Source: Parvularia atlantis (taxonomy: Eukaryota; Opisthokonta; Rotosphaerida). Taken from it: a stretch of 41,541 nt of DNA. The notes below the pieces were generated by a model. The model made no database searches. It was not told where the DNA came from and saw only the letters and a program-made list of their open reading frames with translations. The first letter of the stretch is position 1, and each line of letters begins with the position of its first letter. This document shows positions 1 through 9,327 of the stretch, piece by piece. The stretch lies in assembly GCA_943704415.1 (NCBI GenBank), contig CALSCO010001424.1, forward strand, positions 1-41,541, given 5' to 3'. The position numbers and the translations under genes were made by a program.

Positions 1-224
1 CGCTATTTTACCAGCGCATCTACAGGGCGCTCTCGCAGGGCCAGGCCGACGCGTTCAACGGCACCATCGGCGCAGCGGCTACGGCCGCCTTGGCCGTGCT
101 GATCGTGCTTGAGGCGCTGGGTGGCGTGATGGTGCTGATCGCGTTGATGCTCTTCCTCAGCAAGTCAAGTGACGACGTGCTCCAGAGCGTGCCGTCTAAC
201 GACATGGAGATGTCGGGCAAGTGA
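1..224 (+). CDS. 3' end of a membrane protein gene (partial)
   Basis: The reading frame starts at base 3 and is open to TGA at 222-224, giving 73 C-terminal residues; the 5' part lies outside the window. A long hydrophobic stretch at about residues 22-52 of the fragment is rich in Ala, Val, Leu and Ile and looks like a single transmembrane segment. It is followed by a polar, acidic tail ending in SNDMEMSGK. No intron is needed in this piece. I do not recognise the family. It converges on the hydrolase gene on the other strand with 67 bp between the two stop codons. That it is a real last exon is inferred from the clean hydrophobic segment and the gene spacing. Confidence 0.6.
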   Translation, partial: LFYQRIYRALSQGQADAFNGTIGAAATAALAVLIVLEALGGVMVLIALMLFLSKSSDDVLQSVPSNDMEMSGK

Positions 225-291
225 GGGGCGCACGGGATGCGCTGTGTCTTATGCTGTGTGTGGAGTTGGGCTGTCTTTGTCCACATGTCGG

Positions 292-1400
292 TTACTTGAT
301 GTTGAGGAGGAACGTGCGCAGGTACGCGGCCAGTTTGTCCATGTGGAACGCCTCGATGTCGTTGTGCCCCGCGTCCGCCAGGAACAGGGGCTCGAGCTTC
401 TGCTTCGGCAGCATCGCCAGCCGCTGCATTCGTGCAAGGTCAGGGGCGCTGTCATTCTGCACACTGCATGCGTGCCTCTGTGTGGTGCCAGTCGATGACT
501 TCGTCGCGCTGGCCGTGCACAAAGCCGACGGGGCAAGCGACTCGCCCAAGCTGCGCGAGCAAGTTTTGAGTGGGCGCTGGGCGCTGCACGTCACCGGCAC
601 ACGCACCTTGTTCTGGTTGATGAAGATGTCGCCGAGGACCCAGTCAAAGACGGACAGGTCGACGACCACGCGCGCCGCCGAGGTGAAAGTCGATTGAAGC
701 ACGAGCCCGCGAACTGCGCGTGCGTTGGTGCGGCGGCACGCGAGGAAGCAGCGGGCACACCCTTGGGGAAGGTGATGGCGGCGTGCACGGCCGCACCGCC
801 GCCGAGACTGCGGCCGTACCTGCGCCGGGCGAGCGGTGCATCAGGAGCGAGCCGCAGGTAGTTGGCGCGCGCGCGTACAGGACGATGTTGCTGATCGGGA
901 TGCGGCGCACGGTCTCCAGCCAGCGCACCGCGGCCTCGACGCTGCGGTAGTTGCCGCTCTCGGACGGCTTTGTGCTGCGCACGGGCCCGTACCCTGCGGC
1001 GGCGGCCCGATGTCAGGCAGGGTGCACACGTGTGCGCGTTGTAGACAGACGTGCCGACGTAATCGTACGCGCACACGTTGACGCCGAGCGCGAGCGCGAG
1101 CTCGTCCATGAGCGGCATCAGCTGGCCGAGATCCTCCGCGTTCCCGTGGCTGTAGACGATGGTGACGGCCTGGCTCGCGTCGGTGCTGCGCGGACGTGTC
1201 AAGAGCGCTCGCGTTCCGTATTCGCCCGATGGGACGCACAGCGACCGGCCCGGCGCGCGCGCAAAGTACACGGGGATGCGCGGCCCGTCCGGGCCGTCAG
1301 CCCGCAGCGGCACCCACGACAGGCGCGGGTCGCGCTCGCTGTAGGCCGCGGGCGTCGGCGGCTGGAAGGCGATCGACTCGATGTACGACCGGAAGGCCAT
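292..1400 (-). CDS. ABHD17/BEM46-like alpha/beta hydrolase (probable protein depalmitoylase)
   Basis: A serine hydrolase of the family that includes ABHD17, which removes palmitate from membrane-anchored proteins. Reading down the minus strand from ATG at 1400, the exons give the oxyanion block YSHGNAEDLGQ, then CAYDYVG, the nucleophile elbow YGRSLGG (Ser in G-x-S-x-G), the acid strand HGQRDEVID, and the catalytic His in GHNDIEAF, ending in LRTFLLNIK. All three triad residues are present in family order. The parts lie in different frames joined by short introns, including one just before the nucleophile exon. The N-terminus MAFRSYIESIAF lacks the Cys cluster that anchors animal ABHD17, so membrane attachment is uncertain. 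The gene shares a 40 bp divergent interval with the GNAT-like gene. Substrate is inferred from family only. Confidence 0.85.
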
Positions 1401-1440
1401 TTTGACTCAGCCAGGCGAAAGACGTGGCCGCGTGTCATCA

Positions 1441-2959
1441 ATGCTGTCGGCGCGCGTCGTCTCGATCCAGGAGACGCGCCGTGCGAGGTGCCGCGGGCGC
1501 GCGTGTCTCGCGTGGATGCTGTGCGCTGACGGCATGCGTGTTGGTGATCGTGTGCAGCGGCCTCGATCCGCCGCTGGCCAGCAAGCCCGTCGCAACCGCG
1601 CCGATGTGCGTGCTGGACGTGCGCGTTTGGCGCCAACTGACGGCGCGGCAGGGCGGCACCGGTGGCGGCGAGCGATCCGGGCGGCGTGCTGACCGTGCCG
1701 CGTGTGCGCGTAACGCTGGCCGATCTGACGGCTGCGATGCCGGCCGAGCCGCGCGTGCGCGTGACGCTGGCAGACCTGGTCGCGGTGCAGCCCGCGGTGC
1801 AGCCCGCGGTGCAGCCTGCGTCGTCGGCACGGCCACGGGGCGCAGCGGCACCGGTGAAGCCTGCGGAGGCACGGCCTTTGCCGCCGGCACGAGCGGCCCG
1901 AGCATCGGGTAAGGGCGCATCGGCGAGTTCGCCTGGCAAGCCGTCGCCATCACCTACTGCTGCTTCTGCCGCGCCTACGACTGCCCTGGCCGACGTCAAG
2001 CCTGCTGACAGCAAGCGCAAGCCCGATCCGGCCGACAAGTCCGCGTCCGCGACCAACAAGCCCGCAGCCGCACCAGCCGAGAAGCCCGCAGCCGCACCAC
2101 TGGCAGCTGAGAAGTCTGCGCCCGGGCCGGCTGAGAAGACCGCGGCCGCACCAGCCGAGAAGACCGCGGCCGCACCAGCCGAGAAGACCGCGGCCGCACC
2201 AGCCGACAAGCCCACGGCCGCATCAGCCGACAAGCCCGCTCACGCTGACTCCAAGTCGGCCCTGCCCGCACCCGAGCCGTTTACGTTCGAGCTGCTGCGG
2301 GAGACGCGCGACGCCGACAAGCCCTTCGTGAGCCTGGTGCGCACACACCCTTGCTGGCGCCCAGCGAATGTCCTCACACGGCGGCCACACCGCAGCTGCA
2401 GCTGCCCGTGCACACCCCCGTCAAGGGCGAGCCGGTCGCTTGCCCGGCCGAGGTGGTGCAGCACGACTATGAGCAGTCGGCCGGCTACCGCATGCGCATT
2501 ATGCGCGCGCTGCCGTCAGGCGCTGCGGCGCCGTCGCTGGAGGACGAGGTGTCTGTCATGAGCTTCAAGTTCTCGCTCTGGCACAACCACTTCTCCAACA
2601 CGGTGCTGATCGTGTCGGCCTTCACGCTGAGCAACTACCGCAGGGTGCGTGTCCCTTGCGCTTTGGTGTGCGACTGAGCATGCGCACTGACGGGTGCGGT
2701 GCGGCAGCGCGGCTGGAGCGCGCTGCTGTACAGCTGGCTGGGTACAATGTGCCGCCATCGCGGGATCGAGACCGTGCAGGTGAGCGTGCACAGCGAGAAC
2801 ACGGCGGGCAAGGCGTTCCACAAGCAGCTTGGCTTCCGGGTCGTTCGGCAGGCGCACGGGTACCTTGAGCAGGTCCTGTACCTGAACGGCGACCCGGACG
2901 CCGAGGCGAAGGAGCGGCGCGCGCCGCCCAACGGCAATGCAGCGAGAGGACCGAGCTGA
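1441..2959 (+). CDS. GNAT-like N-acetyltransferase with a repetitive Lys/Ala/Pro N-terminal region
   Basis: Four exons join cleanly across introns at 1488-1557, 1606-1651, 2337-2395 and 2645-2707. The N-terminal half is low complexity: PRVRVTLADL occurs twice, VQPA three times, then EKTAAAPA-type octapeptides. It is probably disordered. The C-terminal part has the GNAT signature: the acetyl-CoA loop YRRRGWSALL, then VSVHSENTAGKAFHKQLGF, where the Asn and the closing LGF strand are typical of motif B. Substrate cannot be inferred. The start at 1441 is chosen because splicing from it gives an open frame, but the first exon has no conserved sequence to confirm it. The last intron falls inside the acetyl-CoA loop and the join restores the motif. 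Confidence 0.72.
2133..2228 (+). repeat. Tandem 24-nt coding repeat (EKTAAAPA units)
   Basis: Three identical 24-base copies at 2133-2156, 2157-2180 and 2181-2204 are followed by a diverged fourth. Each encodes EKTAAAPA. Looser copies (NKPAAAPA, EKPAAAP) lie just upstream. The unit is a multiple of three, so copy number can change without breaking the frame of the GNAT-like gene. Confidence 0.9.
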
Positions 2960-3039
2960 CTGGGGCGTGTCATTTGGTGTGAGGCGGAATGGAACGTAAG
3001 TGGAGAACACAGAGAGAGAGGCCTGGCACTTGCTGCAGC

Positions 3040-6000
3040 TCACGCCCAGTCCTGCAACGGCCGCGTCAGTTTGGAGCGAGGTCCGCGCATCGTGCTGCAC
3101 AGTTCACCTCCTTGATCAGGTCGGCAGCCCGCTCGCCGATCATAATGCTTGGGGCGTTCGTGTTGCCGCTCATCTGCCGCCGCGGGCGCGGGCGCGGGCG
3201 CGTGGGCACGGGCACGGGCGGCTGCGCGAGGGCTACGCACGACGTTGGGCATGATGGAGCAGTCGACGACGCGTAGGCGGTTGACGTATTTGACCTGCAC
3301 GCGACCGCGTGAGCGAGGACCGCTGTGGGGGGCACACGGCGCGCAGACGGCACGCACGCGGCACCGAGCGTCCACGACCGTCGTCGGGTCATTCGGTGCG
3401 CCCATCTTGCACGTGCCCGCTGTGCGAGGCCGAACGTCAGTCAGCGTGCACGCCGGTGTCGAGCGCGCGCCCACCAGGATGGTACACGGTCAGGGCGTAC
3501 TTGCGCACGTACTCGCGCATGTACTCGTCGCTCTCTGGCGGGTGCTTGATGTCCTGCGCGCGCGCGCGCGCGGCCGCCCGTGCGTGTGAGCGCTGCGGAG
3601 CTTCAGCGTGTGGCCGCGCACACCCGGTCGACCATCTCGCGCGTGATGCGCTCCTTCAGAGGCGTCATAGCGGCGATCTTGCGGGCCAGCTTCATGCCGT
3701 AGACCATGAGGTCGAGGTCATACTTCGCTGCGCGTTCAGCACGTGCGACGTCGATGTGAGTCGCGGGCGCGCACGGGGTCCTCGAGGTAGTGCGGGTCGA
3801 TCAGGGGGTAAGCGAACGGGTCGGCGGACTTGATACGGATCTCGCCGACGCTGCGCGGATGCAGCAGCGTCGGCATGATCTGGTGGGGCGCATGAGCTGT
3901 GCGCGGCGGTCGTGCTCGCATGCGCCACGCGTGCCACGCACGTTCACGCCGTAGATGCCCCACGGCGCCTGGCGGCCGTTACCGAACGGTGACGGGAAGG
4001 GCGCCTTCTCGGCCAGCTCGGGGCTGAGCGCCTTGAGCGGTACAAAGTGCAGCTGTGCGCACCGCTGGTCAGCACTTTGGCCGCCGAGCTGCACCGCGCC
4101 GCACTTGCAGGTCCGGCGCGCCGTTGAGGTCCGGGCGCATGCCCGACTGGACAAACGCAGTTCCCTGTGTGTTGGCGCGTGCGTCTTTGTGAGCGGGCAC
4201 GCGTCACGTGCTGCGGGCCAAACCAGACCTCGAGCCCGCACGTGGCCAGGGCGCCGCGGCGCGTGCGGAAGTAGTACGCCATGAGGCCGACGAGGCGTAG
4301 GAGCTCGTACGGGGTCTTCTCGCGCGAGTACGGCAGCGCATCCTTGACCTCGAACGTCTGCGCATGCGCGCCGCCGCCGCCGCCGCCACCACCGCCGCAG
4401 CCTCAGCCAGCCGCACGACAGCGCGTGCCGCGGCGCACGTGGAACAGGAACAAGTGGTCCTGCAGGTTCTTGCCGACGGGCAGGTCGGCCACGACCGGGA
4501 TGCCGAGCGGCTCAAGCCACTCGCGCGGGCCGATGCCTGGGGCCACACATACCGTCAGCGCACAAAGCGATAGGGCGGCGGGACTGCGGACCCGACAGCT
4601 GCAGCAGCCACGGCGAGTTTACAGCGCCCGACGAGACAATCACCTGCGCACACCCGGCGGCGGCGTCTGGTGCGAGGCGACGCACTCAGTGGCAGGCGCA
4701 CCTCACGACGCGCGCGCACGACGCAGAGCGGCTTGGACTTGAGCTCGGTGATGACTGTCGAGCCGCGCTTGTACTGCGTGCGCGTGCCGGGCGTGAGCCG
4801 CACGCTGCGCGACGACGCACGGCACGCTGCGCGCGCTACCTCGACACCGACGGCGGTGTTGCCCTGCACGAGCACGCGCGTGACGTGCACGCTCGTCGCG
4901 ATCGTCAGATTCTTGCGCGTGTAGCGGATCGGGTCCAGGAAGGCATGCGCGGTCGAGCTGCGGATGCCGTTGGCGTCGACGGTCGTCTGCGTAGTGCGGG
5001 GACGTCCAATCAGCCGTGGCGCAGTGGTGCACGGGGCCGCCGCCACTTGGCCCATGAAAGCGCCGATCTGCGACGACCCGTTGTAGTCGGGCGGCGTAGG
5101 AAGACCCGCAGCGCCAGCCGCCTTCACAAAGAGCTCCGTGTACTTGTTCGGCTGGTGGCGTGCGGCCGTTTGTCAGCCGAGCACGAAGCCGCGCGGGCGC
5201 GGGCGCACCTCGCCGTTGCTGGCCGGGCCGACCTGCATCGGCCCGCCCTTGCCATGCAGGTCCTTCTCGACCCAGGGCACGGTGCAGTTCTCGCTCTTCT
5301 TGAAGTACGGCAGCACGTCCTTGTACGACCAGCCGACGCAGCCTGCACGCCGCGTGAGCCAGGGCCGTCTGTGTGCCGCCCTGGGTTCGCGCGCACCGTT
5401 GCGCGCCCACGAGTCGTAGTCGTCGGCGTTACCGCGCACGTAGAACATGGCGTTGATGCTTGAGCAGCCGCCGAGCACCTTGCCTGCACACAGCGGATGG
5501 CTCAAATGCGAGGCCGGGAGGGGTGGGCCGCCCGTGCGCACCGCGCGGCCAGTACATGAGCCGGTTGTTCATGTGCTTGTTGCTCTCGACGCGGAAGTTC
5601 CAGTCGTACGGCGACAGCTGCAGATCCGCGTAGCCGGCCGGCACATTGATGTTCTGCGCGCGTCTCGTGAGCGCGCCGTTCGTCGCTGGCGCGTCCCACG
5701 GCGCGCACGAAGACATTGCCGTGCTCCGGGCCGGCCTCGAGCAGCAGCACCGACACCTTGGGGTCCTCGCTGAGGCGCGCGGCGACGACGGCGCCGGCCG
5801 ATCCCGCGCCGACGACGACGACTGCGGCGTGCGCGGCGTGTGCGAGGGGGATGAGCCGCGCGCTCGAGGCGCGGCACCACGCACAGTCGTACTCGTCGTC
5901 GAGCGGCACGGTCGCGCTCGAGCCGGTCCACGCGCCCGAGCGCGGCAGCGGGTGCGCGGCTGTGTCGTGCGGCGCGCGGCGTGAGCGAGAGACGCGACCG

Positions 6001-6061
6001 GGCGAGAGAGACGACGCGCAGAACCGAGGTGCGCCGCGATGGTCGACACTCGAGCGGCCAT
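3040..6061 (-). CDS. GMC oxidoreductase, choline-dehydrogenase-like, possibly mitochondrial
   Basis: An FAD-dependent GMC-family enzyme that would oxidise an alcohol; the closest resemblance is to choline dehydrogenase. On the minus strand, EYD joins across an intron to [10 protein letters not shown], the FAD-binding Rossmann loop, followed by VLLLEAGP. The GMC signature block [21 protein letters not shown] comes next (20 residues: [20 protein letters not shown]). Near the C-terminus YHPAGTCKMG carries the active-site His, and [19 protein letters not shown] carries the second conserved polar residue. A final mini-exon adds DWA and the stop. The 5' end is the weak point: ATG at 6061 opens a basic, Ser/Arg/Ala-rich stretch ([20 protein letters not shown]) like a mitochondrial targeting peptide, but I cannot fix the intron joining it to the [15 protein letters not shown] exon. 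Convergent with the GNAT-like gene (80 bp between stops). Confidence 0.85.
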
Positions 6062-6089
6062 TGTTCGAGCGTCGAAGTGTGACGGCGGC
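6062..6089. promoter_or_regulatory. 28 bp divergent interval between two start codons
   Basis: The proposed ATG of the GMC gene (minus) and of the small orphan (plus) lie only 28 bp apart, so promoter elements must overlap 5' leaders or coding sequence. This depends on the GMC start, which is not certain. Confidence 0.4.
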
Positions 6090-6803
6090 ATGTCTGGTGC
6101 GTTGCTGACGCTGACGGCGCGCGCTGCGGCTCCCGATACGCGCTGAGCGGCCTCGTCTGGTGGTGGTGGTGACGGCCGCCAGGACCGCTCACGGTCGAGC
6201 TTAAGGTCGGCGTCGTCGGCGGCTTCGCGCCCGCCGTGCTCAAGCAGCACGTCGTCATCCGCGCCGACGACGCCGCTGGCCGCGTCCGCGTCGAGCGCAC
6301 GCGGCTCAAGCCCGGCAAGAAGACGTTCCACCCGCAGGACGACGACTACGAGCGCTTCGCGGGCGACGTGGCCGTCGGCGCCGAGCAGTGGACGGCCGTG
6401 GCGGGGTGCGCCGCGGCCCACTGCCCGCTAACGGCGTCCGTGACAGTGGCCGCGCGCGCCAGTGTCCTCGAGCACATCTGGAGCCTGCCGACCGAGACGC
6501 CGCCAGGCGCCGAGGACATCTACCGGCAAGGTGGCGGCGGCGGGGCACGGTGTGGTGCGGCACAATGACCGCGCCCGCAGACACGATGATACGTGTGCAG
6601 CGCGACGGCCGCGAGTGGGTGAACAACTCGCCCGCGGGCTGCGTGCACGCGCAGTCGGCGACCGAGACGACCGCCGAGCAGCGCAACCTGTTCAAGCGTA
6701 TCGCGACGGTGCGGCTGCGGGCGCCAGCGCGATGCGCGCCTCTCACCCGGCCCGGCAGGCCATCACCGAGCTCGCCGACAAGGCGGCGACGGCGCCTGCG
6801 TAG
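6090..6803 (+). CDS. Small protein of unknown function
   Basis: I do not recognise this gene. ATG at 6090 gives a two-codon first exon, then an intron at 6097-6182 (GTGCG donor) leads to MSGPLTVELKVGVVGGF. Three further short introns join exons reading VRVERTRLKPGKKTFHPQ, AGVLEHIWSLPTETPPGAED, VQRDGREWVNNSPAGC and EQRNLFKRIATAITELADK, to TAG at 6801-6803. The product is about 155 residues, soluble, with no signal peptide or transmembrane segment. Every join keeps the frame and uses the same donor and acceptor style as neighbouring genes, which is the main support for it being real. It converges on UQCRB with 115 bp between stops. Confidence 0.65.
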
Positions 6804-6918
6804 GCGCGTGGCGCACGCAGCGCTGCACGAGCAGCGAGCAGAAAGCAGTGATGTGTACGTCTGCAGCTCCCACAAAGAGGCACGACACGGATGAAACGCG
6901 CGCGCGCCCGTCAGCGGC

Positions 6919-7712
6919 GCTCACGCAAACAGGCCCTTTGGCTTGGGGTGGTCGAAGGCGTCGCGCTCGGCCTTCTCGAGCAGCACCTCGTTCCACGCGT
7001 CCTGCAGGTACGGCACGTCCTGCACGGCCGCGCGTCGCCGTCAGGGCACACACACGCAATGCGCCGCGCCCGTGCCTGGTCCTCGGGCGTCTGCTGCTCC
7101 TTGGGCAGGATGGCCTTGGTCACCGACAGCTGGAAGGCGTATTTGTGGCGGAAGTGCCGCTCGTACGCCTGCGCCCTGCTCAGCCCAATACACGCACAAG
7201 GAGGCCATCGCGGCGCACCAGCTGGCTCGGCAGGCGGCGCAGCGCCTCCTGCATCTCCGGGTTCTCCTCCATGAGGATGTCGTCGTACTTGAGCCCTGCG
7301 TGTCGGCGGCGGGCGCGGTCGTGTTCGCGCGGGCCGTCAGCGCTCGCGCTGGGCCGCCTCGCACGTGAAGGGCGAGCGAGAGAAAAAAGCACGCGCGGCG
7401 ACGGGCAGCGCGGGCAGGGGTTGGTCAGACGTTCTGTATTGGTGAGCAGAGTGTTTGTCTCACGGGCGCGCGCGAGGCGCGCCTCTGAAGTAGCAAATAT
7501 GAGTGTGAAGGTCATCCGGTAGGGCTGCCCGCGACGGCGGCCGGCGGTGCGCAAACGACTTTTTTTTTTTGGGGGGGGGGGAGCGGCGCAGCGCGAGGCG
7601 ACGCACCGTACTGCCGGTGCGTGACCGCGCCCATGTACCACTTGCTGACGGGCACGAGCAGCGCGCTCAGCGAGCGGCTCTTGAGGATGAAGCTCGCGAC
7701 GGCAGCCTCCAT
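6919..7712 (-). CDS. UQCRB: Cytochrome bc1 complex subunit 7 (QCR7/UQCRB family)
   Basis: A small matrix-side subunit of mitochondrial complex III. Splicing the minus strand from ATG at 7712 gives about 125 residues, the usual size. The family blocks are in order: VSKWYMGAV, QYGLKYDDILMEE, EMQEALRRLP, a basic FRHKYAFQLS stretch, AILPKEQ, and a C-terminal charged helix YLQDAWNEVLLEKAERDAFD, ending in KPKGLFA. These match the animal protein (WYYNAAGFNKLGLMRDD, AIRRLPE, QILPKEQW). The first intron (7296-7606) is 311 nt, far longer than any other in the window, and holds a T11/G11 tract. Its presence implies respiring mitochondria, which argues against an anaerobic amoeba. It is divergent with DECR2. 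Confidence 0.9.
7560..7581 (+). repeat. T11-G11 homopolymer pair inside a UQCRB intron
   Basis: Eleven T are followed directly by eleven G on the plus strand, within the long first intron of UQCRB. On the transcribed strand this is C11 A11. The length is unusual for this window and could be a true microsatellite or a sequencing or assembly artefact. Confidence 0.85.
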
Positions 7713-7803
7713 CCGCGGCGGCGACCACGAGGGACGGCGCGGTCGAAACTATGTACGCCCCACCGCTGCCATTTGTTCGGCACATGCTGCCAGTACATAG
7801 CAG
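7713..7803. promoter_or_regulatory. Divergent promoter interval UQCRB / DECR2 with an 8-bp inverted repeat
   Basis: Only 91 bp separate the two divergent start codons. CTATGTAC at 7749-7756 is matched by its reverse complement GTACATAG at 7793-7800, with 36 bp between. The right arm ends three bases before the DECR2 ATG. The arms are AT-richer than their surroundings. A role as a shared regulatory site is inference. Confidence 0.45.
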
Positions 7804-9241
7804 ATGCCGCCGCGCGTCCAGACATCGCCCTTCCGCGCCGACACGCTCCGGGGCCGCGTCGCGGTGGTGCGGCCGGCCGCGCGCGCGAGGCGGGGGGCGG
7901 CAGCGTCTGAGGCCGATGCGCCTCGGCAGGTCACCGGCGGCGGATCGGGCATCGGCTACGAGATTGTCCGGCAGCTCGGCCTGCACGGTGCGCGGCAGCG
8001 GCCGATGTGTGTTGCGCACGCGCGGCTGACGCGCGGGTGGCGCAGGCGCCAAGGTCGCGATCATGGGCCGCCGCGAGGGCCCGCTCAAGGCGGCGATCGA
8101 GGTGCGCCCCGTCTGCGCGGAGCATCGGGCTCACGCCGATCGGCACAAAGGCGCTCACCGTCGAGGGCGTCGACGCGCTGGCCGTGCCCGGCGACGTGCG
8201 CCTGCCCGAGGACTGCGCCAAGCTGGTCGAGCAGGCCGTGCGCCGGTGCAGCAGATCGGCCGGCCGGCGCGCACGCGCTCACGGCCGCGCAGCTTCGGCA
8301 AGGTCAACATCCTCGTCAACAACGCCGCCGGCAACTTCCTCTCGCCCGCGGAGGACCTGCAGCCCAAGGGCTTCAAGACCGTGCTCGAGATCGACACGAT
8401 GGGTGCGGCGGGCGCGCGCGCGCGCGGACGCGACACGTACTCACTCGCTCGTCGGCGCAGGCGTGTTCAACATGTGCCACGCGGCCTTCCCGGAGCTGAA
8501 GAAGGCGGGCGAGGCGCTGATCGTGCACGCGTGGCTCTGCCTGCGCTCGGAGGCGTGCGGCTCACGTGGACCGCATAGGTCAACATCAGCGCGACGTTGC
8601 ACTATAGCGCGACGTGGTACCAGATCCACGCCTCGGCCGCCAAGGCCGCGATCGACAGCATGACGCGCACGCTCGGCCTCGAGTGGGGCGAGTACGGCAT
8701 CCGCACGAACGGCATCGCACCGGGGCCCGTCGGCGGCGCGTCCGCCGCGCACACAGAGGCGTGTCCGGCGTCTGACGCGCCGCCGTCGTACCGCAGACAC
8801 GCCCGGCCTCACGAAGCTGTCCGGTGGCGCGGGCGACGACGTGATCGGCCAGGCGGTCGTGCCGCTCAAGCGCGTCGCGTCCAAGTTTGACATCGCCATG
8901 TCGGTCGTGTTCCTGGCGTCGTGCGTGCGCGCGCGCGCTCGTTCCCGCTGCGATCGTCGCTGATTGGGGCGCGCGCGCCAGGCCCGCGGGCGACTACATC
9001 AACGGGCACACGATGGTCGTGGACGGTGTGCATGCGCCCTAGTGCTTGTGTGCTGCTGACGGGCTGCGCAGGCGGCGCGTGGCTCAACAGCGTCGCGCCG
9101 TCGGACCGCGACACGATCCGCGAGTTCTCGCGCGGGTGCGGCCGGTCACGCGCGCGACACCGGCCGTGCTGACGGCGGCCCCCGCCCCGCAGCGTCGAGA
9201 AGAAGAGCCGCGCGATGGGCATCCCGAGCGCCAAGCTGTGA
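7804..9241 (+). CDS. DECR2: Peroxisomal 2,4-dienoyl-CoA reductase (SDR family)
   Basis: An NADPH-dependent reductase needed for beta-oxidation of polyunsaturated fatty acids. The exons give the dinucleotide loop VTGGGSGIGYEI, then AKVAIMGRRE, VNILVNNAAGNF, FKTVLEIDTMGVFN, NISATLHYSATW, HASAAKAAIDSMTRTLGLEW, GIRTNGIAPGPV, KRVASKFDIAMSVVFLAS, YINGHTMVVDGGAWL, and the C-terminus GIPSAKL. The ending AKL is a type 1 peroxisomal targeting signal, and human DECR2 also ends in AKL. The usual SDR Tyr of YxxxK is absent, as in other DECR2 proteins, while the Lys is kept. There are about ten short introns. The one after APGPVG appears to have a GC donor (8736-8796). The start at 7804 aligns with the family N-terminus. 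Confidence 0.93.
8736..8796 (+). other. Probable GC-AG intron in DECR2
   Basis: Removing 61 nt that begin GCGCG and end CCGCAG joins APGPVG to DTPGLTKLSGG, which matches the family length exactly (APGPISGTEGLRRLGG in human DECR2). A CTGAC branch-like motif lies inside. An alternative GT donor at 8763 gives a 34-nt intron and eight extra residues, which is less likely. Confidence 0.7.
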
Positions 9242-9327
9242 GCCAGTGAACGACGTGTCTGTCAGTCAGGACGCCGACGCCGTTCGCGCGCACTTTTTCG
9301 CGCCGCCTTCCCCGGCCGCGCCGCGCC

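Noticed and set aside
7296-7606. snoRNA or U6-like gene in the long UQCRB intron
   Set aside because: A GGATGAC string and CTGA are present, but spacing and flanking pairing do not fit a C/D box RNA, and the rest does not match U6.
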